A DNA stretch of 64,000 nucleotides, taken from Corythucha ciliata. Taxonomy: Eukaryota; Arthropoda; Insecta; Hemiptera; Tingidae. Under the pieces are notes generated by a model. It ran no database searches and was not told the DNA's origin. It worked only from the letters and a program-made list of their open reading frames with translations. Within the stretch, counting starts at the first letter, position 1. Every line of letters starts with the position of its first letter. Positions 1-10,800 of this stretch are shown one piece after another. The DNA lies in NCBI GenBank assembly GCA_038030265.1, contig CM075939.1, positions 37,305,253 to 37,369,252 of the forward strand, given 5' to 3'. The position numbers and the translations under genes were made by a program.

Positions 1-2656
1 GTGTGTGCGGACAATAAAGGATTTCCACGCGTAGGAGGGGGACTATTTTCTCCCTGTTTATTTTTTCTCGAGATCCGTCAATCGGGGAGGCAGTTTTATT
101 TATCTGTTAATCGTTGGAGGGATATAATTACTTTTAAACAGGTAGTTTTTGAAATCGGCAAGTTGGGGTAACTGGGTGCACGCTGGAACTCAATACGACT
201 CGAGGTAGTGCAAGTGCCGCGGAGGTTTTTGAGGTTGGAGTGGCGAGTTTGAGCCAACGCGGGAGGGTTTCGTGTTTGCCGTCGGTCTCTTTTTATTTTT
301 CCGGCTTGACTCTGTGTTTATAATTTAATTTTAGTCTTTTCCGAACAATCAACTTATTTGGACTAGTCGTCTCGCCGCCTAGAACTGTTGTGCTGCCTTT
401 CTGTGTCCCCTCTGCAGAAATTCGTCCTGACGGTGTAAGACCGGATATATATTTTGAGGTAAGCCCGTGTCGCTTCTTAAATTTATTATTTAAAGCGTTC
501 CAACGTGAATTTGATTGAAATGTCGCTCTTCTCAACGATGACCCTTCGTGTTTGGCATGGCCTTTTTCCACGGACTTGAAAGGAATTCTCATGCATTTTT
601 TAGAGGTTATGACTGTCCCTTGTTTATGGCCTGCATTCTACTTCCATTGACACCGAGTGTTTTTTAGAATTGGCATTACATAATTGAGTGGAGAAAGGGG
701 GTCATCATCTTCTGATTAGCTCTTTACTTTCAGAATTTCCCCCGCATTTGTTGTTTTCGGAGTCATCCTTCCTCGCCATGTTGCTGTTTCACATTTCACA
801 CTTATGTTGCTATTTACAACAAATTGAGGACTCGTTCCAGTTCTTCGCAATCATTAATATCTAATGTGTACATAAAAAGTGGTCATCGTCGATGAGCCGT
901 AAAACGTTTCCTTAGGCTCATTTTACTTAGCCGGCTGGGTGTGGTGACGTCATTCTTAGAGTTGACCCACTCTTGGGTCGTTATGAAAGTTTAATTCTTT
1001 ATAGAAAAAAAAAAAGAGAAAGATACCCTTCCCACTTCTCGTTTCTTGATTTTGTCTACAGTCATCCTTTTCGATGTGTATACCTATCCGCTTCGCCTCA
1101 CCAATTTTACCTCTCACGATATTTCTATTTTTTTAAATTTTCTCTGATCGATGGTTATTTAATAAAAATTCAGTGAAAAATTCCCCACACCTAACACACA
1201 TTCCATTCAACCATTTGTTCGGGTTCTCACATTATTCTGACACTCTCAAGTCCGTAAAAATACATATTCAGCGGGCAACATTATTTCTATTTATTTTTTT
1301 CCATTATTACTATTTACGTTGAATTTTTTATTTTCTTATCACGTAGGGAAATCTCAAATATATCGGCTCCGCATTTACCGGATGTTTGGTCCATCTATAC
1401 TCTTGTCTTGTCAGTTCGTTTGTATTGAAAATGGATGTTGGCAAAACTATGAAATTCAACGTGAGCGGGATTATTGCTTGTCATCGTATCGACCTGTATG
1501 GAAGAGCACAATATTTGAATCATGATAAATTGTGCCTCAGTGTGGCAGATGCACTCATAGGTGATTGGAAGTGTTGTCGGTGGGGGGGGGGGTGGCTTCA
1601 GTGAGTGTATTTACAAGGTGCGACACACGATGACTTTGTCACCCTTCGAATCTTTTTTGTTAATTAAACACCCTCCCACGCTGCCGTTCTTTTATTAATT
1701 AAAGGAACCGGTATGATTACCATTATCCCCTCCAGCCTGCCATAATTCGTAGGTGAATTATGATTATTACTATTAATTGTGTTCTTTCCAGATTTGACGT
1801 GAGCGTAAACTTAGTTACAAAGTAAAAGTTGGAAGACGTTGATTGGAGACAGGCAACCATCTTAATAGCACCACCTCTCTCCCCTCCGTTGTGATCGAAT
1901 TAAATATTGATCCTTGAATTTGTCAGTTTTCTATGTAGCTCGTTTAGGGAAATTAATGGTTGGCTTTGCTTCCGGGCTCATCGTTGGATTCGGCGCCAAA
2001 CGATCCCGTTTTTTCTGTGCGAAAGTAATGGGTTTGGAAGTTTAATTGAGGAACCTTGAAAGGACACGATTGGGTTGGCTGATCAACCTGGTATTTGATA
2101 GTTCTTTGATGTCTCTCTCTCCTTTTTTTTTATGTAACAGAGAGAACATCTGTGTAAAATGAGTTGAGTTCTATCGCGATTCTCTATCGAGGGTGATTAC
2201 TGATAAGCTATTCGCGTCTCTTCCCGTTATTTTAATTGTCTAGGCCTGATGTAAACCTTCATTATTCCTTTATGTTATTGATCTTTGCTCAACTTCCGAT
2301 TTCAATTTGACTGAGCATCACTACGTCGGCCTTTACTCAAGACCCCTAATTTGGCTAAATGAGGAGATAAAACAGTTGTTATCTGGTTTATTATGGTGTG
2401 ACGACATGATGAACTTTCATGACCTGTGCAGGGCTTATGCCAGTAATCGCTGTGACTCATGTTTGTTGTTAGCTTATTTCGATTCAAATAACAGTTGATT
2501 CACAACGATCGTCGATTGACCGACCGATTCGAAGCTGTTTGATTTTGATAGTCTATTTTTTTAGTCTAATAGCCACTCACTTTGCATTTTGTGAATAATC
2601 TTCAGATTCTAAATAACCATTCCCTAAATAGACTTGACTTGTTCAATTGTTTCCTA
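1..2656. other. intergenic, no gene recognised
   Basis: AT-rich sequence with only short random open frames, none with family resemblance or splice-supported continuation. It contains a run of 11 G at 1582-1592 and a CT-rich stretch near 2110. I see no RNA gene and no clear inverted repeat here. Confidence 0.6.
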
Positions 2657-2783
2657 GGGGCCTATCCTCTAACAAGAACGCAGAAAGCAATGTGTTTTTC
2701 ATTCATTTTATTCAAACAAAATGAATGAAATAGAAACATTGCTACGAAAAACACATTGCTTTTTTGTTAGAGAATAAACCCCC
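2657..2783. mobile_element. short inverted-repeat element (MITE family A, copy 1)
   Basis: The ends read GGGGCCTATCCTCTAAC on the left and, in reverse complement, GGGGGTTTATTCTCTAAC on the right, followed by a second inverted block containing GCAATGTGTTTTTC. The centre is a palindrome around ATTCAAACAAAATGAAT. There is no coding capacity. A second copy with the same ends and centre lies at 42959-43097, which shows that this is a dispersed family and not a chance hairpin. Confidence 0.75.
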
Positions 2784-2837
2784 AGGCCCCGTAAAGTAAA
2801 AAAAAGCGCTCAAACAACATCTAGGAGCCTACTCTCT

Positions 2838-2985
2838 AAAGCCGGATATACACATGCGGTACTTGCCAAGTAACGAGCAAAATATCAATAAATTCCTGGC
2901 CATTGCCTAAAAACTGACCAACTAAAAATTTGAAAAATATTTTGCTCGTTACTTGGCAAGTACCGCATAATGTGTATCCGGCTTT
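2838..2985. mobile_element. hairpin MITE, TIR about 45 bp
   Basis: Nearly perfect inverted repeat. The left arm begins AAAGCCGGATA and continues through TGCGGTACTTGCCAAGTAAC; the right arm is its complement and ends CCGGCTTT. The loop is about 50 bp and non-coding. Target duplication is not certain. It lies 55 bp from MITE A and 230 bp from the next hairpin, so the region is an insertion cluster. Confidence 0.75.
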
Positions 2986-3216
2986 ATTCACAAGGTGATA
3001 GACTGGCCGCACTGTGATAGACTCTCGAACAGGTTGCATCATTTCGATTGATCGATTCGTTCACTCCTACCTAAAATATTTAAGGATCTCTACCAAAAAA
3101 TGTCTGTTTATTTGTTAAACTGTGTAGAAAAATAAGATGTAGAAAAATAAATGATTTGATTAATAAATTTCGAAATAATGAATCATAAAATCTCATGATT
3201 TTCTACACTGGTGTAA

Positions 3217-3358
3217 GGCCCCTTTTACACGAGCAAGTTTTTTGTTCAAAAAATATGTTCAATCTGATTACAAACAGACCGTTTCATGCAGGGAACATCC
3301 GTTAATTTTTCATAAAATGGCTACTTTGATCAAAAAACTTACTCGTGTAAAAGGGGCC
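3217..3358. mobile_element. hairpin MITE with GGCCCCTTTTACACGAG ends
   Basis: Left end GGCCCCTTTTACACGAGCAA, right end its complement (ending GTAAAAGGGGCC), each followed by TTTTTTG(A/T)TC; 142 bp in all, no coding. The GGCCC-type terminus resembles PIF/Harbinger-derived MITEs, but the flanks (TAA left, ACA right) do not give a clean 3 bp target duplication. Confidence 0.7.
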
Positions 3359-3967
3359 ACAAGCAAATAAACAGAGCCATTTGACCGGTCAATTGACTAA
3401 AATTTGACGATTTTGACCGGTCAAAACGGAACATTTTGGGCTTTACAAGGCCAAATGGCGTTGGAACTTGAAGCATTCTTAGCTCACTCAGGGAGGAAAC
3501 ATGGTCGAATCTGTTGAAAATTGACTGCATCTTGGCAAAAGCGAAGTTAACTGGGTGGAATCAACTGTTTTATCAGGCTGAACATTTTATATTTCAACTG
3601 ATTTTTGTAACGTAGGGCGAAAATTCTTTATTTCCATGGACAGTAGTCACTCAGTAAGTTGCTCTTTAATGTTGTATAAGGTTCATGAAATCAGGACTTT
3701 TTTTTTTTTAATTTGGCCGATTGATAACGCTGAATTTTGTGGTCAAGTCGTTTGAGTTTACAGAGCTCATTTTAAAGAAAATTTAATGCTCTTCAACTTT
3801 TTTCATGATGAGAACTATCCCGTGAAACCGACGGCATTCAAATAGAAGAAGAAAACTGCCAATATCAACTGCAAGAAAAGTTCATCAACACTCCCCCTTC
3901 CCCAATATTGATGCCCAATCAAAATATTTCCGGTCAATTGACAATTTTGACCGCGGTCAATTTGACT

Positions 3968-4320
3968 AGGGCCCCATACACGGGGCAACTTTGTGGCGCC
4001 GCTGCCGACCACTTATTGTTAGTGGCGCTTCGAAGTGGTTGTTGTTGAGCCCGACAAGTTTGTGGCGCCAAACTACACGAAAAGAGAAAGAGAAAGAAAG
4101 GTGTGAAATTGGTCACTATTTTATCAGGGGACGGCGCACCCCCTCCTCACCCCTCCAGCCGTTATGAGCAATCCAGGTTTATATATCGTTGGTCAAGCCA
4201 ACAAACATCTGTGAAAAAGAAGCGCGACGAAGTGGCACCACTAGTTGGCCTCGTGTGCGGCGATTAAAATTAAAGAAGCGCATCTCGGTGTCTGCCACTT
4301 CAAGCGTGTGCGGAGGCCCT
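3968..4320. mobile_element. non-autonomous element with subterminal GTGGC motifs
   Basis: Short imperfect terminal inverted repeats: left AGGGCCCCATACACG, right in reverse complement AGGGCCTCCGCACACG, both flanked by TA. Inside, the motif GTGGCGCC or its variants (GTGGCGC, GTGGCACC, TGCCAC) recurs in both orientations near both ends, as transposase-binding sites do in many DNA transposons. No open frame. The outer limits rest on a 15 bp match only. Confidence 0.5.
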
Positions 4321-4381
4321 AAAACAGACATAAACTCCCTCTGTGGAGAATATACAGGAATAAGGATCCTTTTGGTCCTTG

Positions 4382-4453
4382 GAAAAATTGCACCGAAGGT
4401 GCGTTCCAGCCTCCGTTTCGACCTCAGACCTTCAGCTACCTGAGCTACTCGGT
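4382..4453 (-). repeat. tRNA-like SINE fragment, copy 1
   Basis: Reads on the minus strand as CCGAGTAGCTCAGGTAGC, then GAAGGTCTGAGGTCGAAACG, then a CTTCGGTGCAATTTT tail. The first block resembles a tRNA A box (TAGCTCAG..), and GGTCGAAAC resembles a B box. Related copies lie at 6921-7040 (+) and 20868-20945 (+). No full tRNA cloverleaf can be drawn, so this is a SINE-like repeat and not a tRNA gene. Confidence 0.5.
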
Positions 4454-4668
4454 ATTGGTTTCATCAACCCGGCAATTGGTCCGAGTTCGGAGCCGATGGA
4501 CCGCCCCTCACCGGGAACGAGGGTGCCACTGCACTACGATCCCCGCCCCCGGCGCTCCACCCGAGTCAGGGAGGACCCGGCTCACCATGACTGATAAAAG
4601 AACCGTGAGGGCAAAAAAACGGGGACTGGGTATGTTCTGGCTAGGCGCCACGGCCGAGTTCATTAAAG

Positions 4669-4768
4669 AACGACAAAGATGTTGGAGGCAAGACCCATCA
4701 AACAACCACGAAAAATTGCACCGTTTTTTCGTGATTGGTGGGTCCTGCCCCCCAACATCTTTTTCGTT
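4669..4768. repeat. hairpin related to the SINE tail
   Basis: Imperfect palindrome with arms AACGACAAAGATGTTGG and CCAACATCTTTTTCGTT around a GCACCG centre. The right half matches the tail of the SINE-like copy at 6921-7040, so this is probably two tails joined head to head. Confidence 0.45.
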
Positions 4769-4849
4769 CATTATTGGTTTCAAATCGGTCGTTCTAATTA
4801 TTGAGGCCCATTTTCACCAACAAAATTTATTGTGGTTAATTGTCAATAT

Positions 4850-5342
4850 AGTCCGGGAGACCATTGAATGAAAAATCCGGGTCATTTCATCGTGTCTGGC
4901 ACCTGCGCCGGACGTTTTTTATGGTCTAGGCTAGGATATGACACTTCTGATATCACCAGACATTTTCCGTGGAACAGGGGCTCACAGCTGAGCTAGCTGT
5001 TGGCAAACACACCTTTGGGTGGTTTGAAAACGACCATTTCCCACGACCAATACGTTACGAAAGCAACAACGCCATCTAACTTGATTGTGGATAGCGCCAT
5101 GAGCGAGCTTTAAAAAATTTGAAATTTCGATTGGATGGCGATGGTGGTTTTCTAGTTTATTGTTTACACTTATTGTACACTTGCCAGCCGTTTTCAAGTA
5201 GCCAAAAGGTGTGTTTGCTAACACCTAGCCCTGGCAGCTGGCAATCTCAGAAGTGTCATCTCCTAGACTATAAAAAACGTCCTGTACAGGTGCCAGACGC
5301 GATCAAATGACCCGGATTTTTCATATTGTTGGCTCCCGGACT
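4850..5342. mobile_element. long-TIR palindromic element, about 490 bp
   Basis: Ends AGTCCGGGAG (left) and CTCCCGGACT (right). The inverted repeat runs about 100 bp inwards through AAAAATCCGGGTCATTT, GTCTGGCACCTG and GACACTTCTGA, with a second inverted block around GCAAACACACCTTT close to the centre. The whole element is therefore a decayed hairpin. Non-coding; TA lies next to both ends. Confidence 0.7.
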
Positions 5343-6920
5343 AATAGCAACTCTGAGGAGTCCACCAGATTCCTATTTTTGGTGCAAATGACCAAAATTT
5401 GATGAAATAGCGTATTTCGGTGTTTCTAGACACGGGTATTGAATAATTCATGAGTCCTAAGGAATGATGAAATCATTGACCCGCGCTTTTGAATGTGCTG
5501 AAAAAGTCATAACCGATGCCATAATTTAAAAACAAACAAATCGCAAAAAAACACTGGAATTGCCTTGTAAAAAAAGTTTCAATCACGTTATCATTGAGAT
5601 ATTTTTAAAAACTTAGCCAATTGAACGTAACTGATAATATAAAAAACGCACAACTGCGAATGAAGAACTTCTGAGAAGATTACAATTTGAATACCCCCAT
5701 TAGAAAGCGTTTGCGACTCCGTGTTTTGATGAATTCTGTCCGTCCAGTCGTTTGCTAGAACATGAAATATTTCAATTTGAATCAATTATTGTGAATCATC
5801 ACCCGTATTATACAGCTAAGATAATCTTTTTATATATTTTGGTTCAACTAATTGCAAAAAATCCTGACTTACCTCAGTGGGTATGGATCATAGTATTCTC
5901 GGAACCAACTACCACTACGACCTTTGAACGCATCATCGGAAATATTTCCAAAATACATCGAAAAAATATTCGAAGACCTGTAGAGCAGGGAATACCAGCA
6001 CTCATCAGTTTTGTTGAAAAAATTCCTCAAAAATTACTTTAGGACCTGTGTAGTCGAGAAAACAATTTGTGAAACTCGCAGCCCTGTGGAGATCTCTATT
6101 GGACTTCTACAAATAGGGACTGGAGAATTATATGTCCCTATAGGTTCATAACCAACTTCCGAAAGAATATAGCTGCATATGCGTTGCAATTTCGTTTTCG
6201 AAAAGCGATTGACCACCATGCGGTGGTCCGTGAAGGATGGGGCTTCCTCTACTCTCTGTAGACGAAAAGAATCGAAAAAAATGATGAAATCTTCGATCAT
6301 CTTCTAATCTTTTTTTTTTTTAACCAGCGTGAAGTTTCACTAAGAACGATAGTTTTCACTTTTAAAACTTGACCACATAGGTGATTTGGGCCATAGGGGG
6401 TTCGGAACCAGTCCCGGACGGCTAATTTCGTTCAATTTGTCGTTTCTAGATTTGCAGGAACGAAGTCATTTTTCCCATGGTAAGCGGCGGGTAATTTCCT
6501 TCGCGTCTAGCTCGTTCTCAACGACCAATTGGTGATCTAAAGACATGTTGGTTCAAATAAAGCTTCTAAGTGTTATTTCGGTACACTTTTGAGATGAGAG
6601 ACATGTACCCAACAATTTGGGGAGTGGCTATTTCTTGCTGTGAAATTTAGTTTAACAACGCAATTCGTGACCTTTCTCGTACCAATAATGATCGCATTTT
6701 ATTGAAATTTTGCATTTACATGTATCTCAGGTATGTTTTATAGCCTGTTAAGAAGAACATGAACCCGCGGCCAGCAAGTAATCATTCGATTACTTGCAAC
6801 TTATCGTCCCTCTGCTTTCATTTCCAAATTGGTTGTCCTACTGTTCACCAAAGATAAGGGTTATTATCAAGCCAAAGTTCCACGGAGGGGGGTAAGGAAA
6901 GGAGGGCTGATGAGACCAGG
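5343..6920. other. intergenic, nothing recognised
   Basis: AT-rich sequence without a supported gene. Short open frames on both strands (up to about 95 codons) show no family resemblance, biased composition or splice context. Confidence 0.5.
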
Positions 6921-7040
6921 ACCGAGTAGCTCAGGTAGCTGAAGGTCTGAGGTCGAAACGGAGACTGGACCGCATCTTCGGTGCAATTTTTCGTGATTGT
7001 TCTGTGGGTCCTGCCCCCAACATCTTTGTCGTTCTTTATT
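6921..7040 (+). repeat. tRNA-like SINE, copy 2 (longest)
   Basis: Starts ACCGAGTAGCTCAGGTAGC, then AAGGTCTGAGGTCGAAACGG, then CTTCGGTGCAATTTTTCGTG, and ends near CAACATCTTTGTCGTTC. A-box-like TAGCTCAGG and B-box-like GGTCGAAAC are about 20 bp apart, closer than in most tRNAs. Part of a family with the copies at 4382 and 20868. Confidence 0.5.
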
Positions 7041-7821
7041 GTAAAGAATTATAGCTAGAGAAGCTGATCAAAGAAGGGCGAGGTCCACGATTAACTTGAC
7101 GGGCTATACTTGGTTCATCAAGTAGTTAAAAATGCAACTACATATAGGAATTGCTTTTTGAGCCAATGCGGGGGGAAGGGTATATTACCTATCACAGGCG
7201 GAAAAATCGAATTCATTGCTTGCAGTCAATTTATTTACGAATGAGGGATGAATAAATAATTGAATACTTCCTCCACTGGGTTTATTATCATTCAAGCTTA
7301 ATAATAATAAATACTAGTTTCTTCTTCATTGTTTTAGACTTAATAATTTAATTTGTTTGAAGAATCAGACGCCATTGACATATTGACATAAGATAAATGT
7401 ATTTTAATTATTGGTAAAATGAAAATTTATTGAGCCCCAGATCATATACTAAGTCCCAATTTTCTGATTGCGGGTGACATAACTGCCTCGGTTGTACCGC
7501 TTCTACTCAAACTTCTTAATATCACGTTTTCAGCCCACGGAAACCACGTTTATCTCTATTAATGATTTTTTGATTTCGTAAGTAGACAGCGTGTAACTCT
7601 GCCTTCGAAATAAATGTGTTATTCTGTATTTGTCGTTTGTGAAATACTATACTTTTCGACGTCGCGTGTCCGTGTGTTTTTATCACGTGGAGTGATAATT
7701 CTTTATTTTGAGGTTGGTGGACCTTACGGTGTAGTTGCTGCGAGAGTCTTGCAGAAAGCTAAAATATATTAGGATTAGTAATATCGTTAATACAAGGCGT
7801 GCAATAATACAAATAAGATAA

Positions 7822-7870
7822 GTAGCCGTAGTTGCCTACGTTGTCAGTCATACCTTGTTGAGGAGTGTCC
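7822..7870 (+). repeat. decayed fragment of MITE family E
   Basis: Matches, with several differences, the arm of the hairpin at 18057-18320: GCCTACGTTGTCAGTC followed by CCTTGTTGAGG, against GCCTACATTGTCAGTC and CCTCGTTGAGG. Only one arm is left. Confidence 0.5.
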
Positions 7871-10800
7871 AAGACATCTAATTTGAGCTAAAATATAATT
7901 TTGTCTCTTTTTTATGTCTTTGTCATATTTACCGTTATTAATAATAATAATAATTATTAATGTTTATCAATCTTGGCGTTGATAAAAAAAGCTGTGGTGA
8001 GACAAAATTATATTTTTGCATTCATCAAGGTTTACATAAGATTGTATTCTCATTCTTTCAACTTCTCAAGGGCTTGTTCTTTAGACATGAACGTCGAGCC
8101 CCCGAAAGGTCTCTTGTTCACAGTCCGGCCTTTCTGTTCATCCCAAAATTTTTGGAGCGACCAAAAAACAATTAAGTTATTTCTTGCTATTGTCTTCGGA
8201 GACGACCATTGCGTCCGAATCCTGGACGTTATGCGTGGAGTTGATAGGCTCTTCTTTCCAACCACTACCATCACCGCTTAGGCGCTTGCTTTAAATTTCC
8301 GAACTTTCAATTTTAATAGTATAGTCCCAAATTACAAACCTTTTCCCCGGTTTTCTTATCTAAAACCCACCTACAACATCTCTCCCTAAAATTTTCTTAG
8401 GCGTTTTTATTCGTTGAGTGACCGCAAAATACGGTCTCAGAACACACGGAACTATAATAAAATTCAAACGCCCTGTGTGGCGAACCAATATCTTAACCAT
8501 CCGTCAAAATTGATAAATGCAGTCAGTTTCTTCCTCTAAAATGACTATTTCTCGCATATCCATTATTCAAAGGATTGACTGATGGTTAAAAGTAGATAGA
8601 GTAATTTACCAACTACTACTACTTTACTCTCTAATTACTCCCTCAGCTCAACGCGGGGCTTGTTAATGTTGCCCAGTCTGAACAAAAAATTATTTAAGAG
8701 GGTGTTTTAAACTCTTTCCACTGTAATATTGTTGGAAAAACATTCAGATTAAATTTGAAAACCACGCTACTCAGCATAAAAATCGCAAATAAAAGATGCG
8801 GGTTCAGCATTTTGACCAAAATATTATCGTTTGGTAGCTCCCCTGCAGATGCTCCTCCCTCCACCTTTTTGTTATTTTTTTTTTTTTTTTTTTTTTTGTC
8901 GCTTTTCCCGCAGTTGTAATTGTTCTCTAGTTAGTATACGAATAATAGTGAGCGTTCATAAAGACATTCCACGTAATCATCATTTTAGTTACATTGTGTC
9001 ATCTTCGAGGTCTCGCCTTGGTAGGTACGAGGTGGTAGTGGAAATGAACATAGTGCTTGGGTTTACCTGAAGGGTCTGAACTTTTTTCGTGTGATTATGA
9101 TTTTGTTTTTCGAGAATATAATATTTGAATAGTGTGTGTTATTCTTCAAGGCCGACCACTGTTATTTGAAAAATTAATTGGCCAACTACAAATAGTTTCA
9201 GTGAGTTCTTGTGTTGTATTTTTGTATTGGGGGGGGGGGTCATTTCAACTAATATGGTGGGGTAGTGCATAGTTGCATGTATCCATAGGAGGGGGGTGAT
9301 GGTGTTCGTGCCATTGGGAGTGTTAACGAGTCGGAGTCATTGATGTGTAAGTGAGGGGTGGGGGTGTTGGAGAGGCTCGATCGTCGCGGCGAAAGGCAAC
9401 CCTCCTCCTCTCTATGGCTGTGCTGTGCGTTGTGTTCATCCGTCTGTGTACTATTGTATGGACGGATGAGTTTTGAAATGGTGGGGGGTGGCGTTCAAAG
9501 TCTCATTCCCGTTTTTTTCTTACCAAGCTTTGTTCGGTGTTCGCGAATTCCCTCTTTATTTTTACCTCTGCTCAATCTTCCTTTCTTTCCTTTATACCCA
9601 CTCACTCTACGACGTCCACCTTCCTGTAGCCAGCCGACCCCGACACCGGCTGCCGCCATCTTTCCGAGTTTCCAGTACCCGTTACTCTACCTGTGTCGAT
9701 GCTTTTTCATATCTTCTCGCACTTTCTATTCTTCTTCTTCTTCTTCTTCTTGGCTTAAAAAAATAATGATTTCAAAATGATAAGTAAAAGAACGAGAAAA
9801 ATGTATACGTGCTATCTTTTTTGTGTCCTTGTCCATTACTCGTACCCCTTCTCTTACGAGGAAAATGGGGCCACTGCACCTGAATCTCCTTATTATCTTT
9901 CGTTCCGTTTTCCCCGTGCCAGGACCTTTTTTTAAAGGCGTATTATAGTCTTGTCTTGTTTATTAATCTCTCCGTGAATGAATCTTAAAAACGATCCTTG
10001 TGGACTAAAAAACTTCCTCTTCCCACCCCTCTTCCTCGATCGTTTGTTATATAAGTTTCAAAGCGGAAAATTTGTATTTGTTTGACATCTAATTTGAAAG
10101 TTAAATCGAATGCCAGATTTTTTCTATTTCTATCCCTTAAATCAAAATTTACGTATCAATTTCTTTAGTGTTCGAGTTGAACTTATCTCTTTTTACTTAT
10201 TCCAGAGCTTGCCACTGATAACAGTTTGTTTTTTAAATAATTTCCCTTTCTTTTTCCTTATTGATTCAACTTGAAAATTTACCATTCGTGACAAGGTACT
10301 TCGCGGTATATCGCAGTAACCTGGAACAGTCATTTAAGTTTTTATGTATTTATTCCAAGTATTTTGCATTCGATAATTACTGTTTTAAGTACATTAATTT
10401 TGAACGTCGGAAAAACTTATCTAGCGTTAATTGGGTAAAATTACATAAATCCCTTTTAACTTTCGCTACTATGAAGTTCACTGTAGGCATGGCTACGCAA
10501 GGGCTGGAAACTTCCCCATTCCTCTCCACTTAAACCGCTGAAACGTTAAACACGGCTTTTAGAACTTCCGATTGTAACGTTACCCCACTCCACCAATGCG
10601 TTCCCGTGTTTTTCGTTAACTCACTTACACAACTGTCAAGGATTTATCGTTTCAACTGTCAAAAGTGTCCGCAAAATGTCACCTAACCATAATCAATGTC
10701 CCCTTTTGTCAAAAAGTCACTGAAACTGGTATTCACCTGCACCCCTTTTAATAAAGTCTGCGAGTTATAGATGTAGGCGAAGTGGTGATGGAAATGGTGG

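Noticed and set aside
293..592. 99-codon basic open frame on the minus strand
   Set aside because: No recognisable domain, no splice or neighbour support.
9358..9780. 140-codon open frame
   Set aside because: Pyrimidine-rich low-complexity sequence that keeps several frames open; Ser/Leu/Phe-rich translation without family resemblance.
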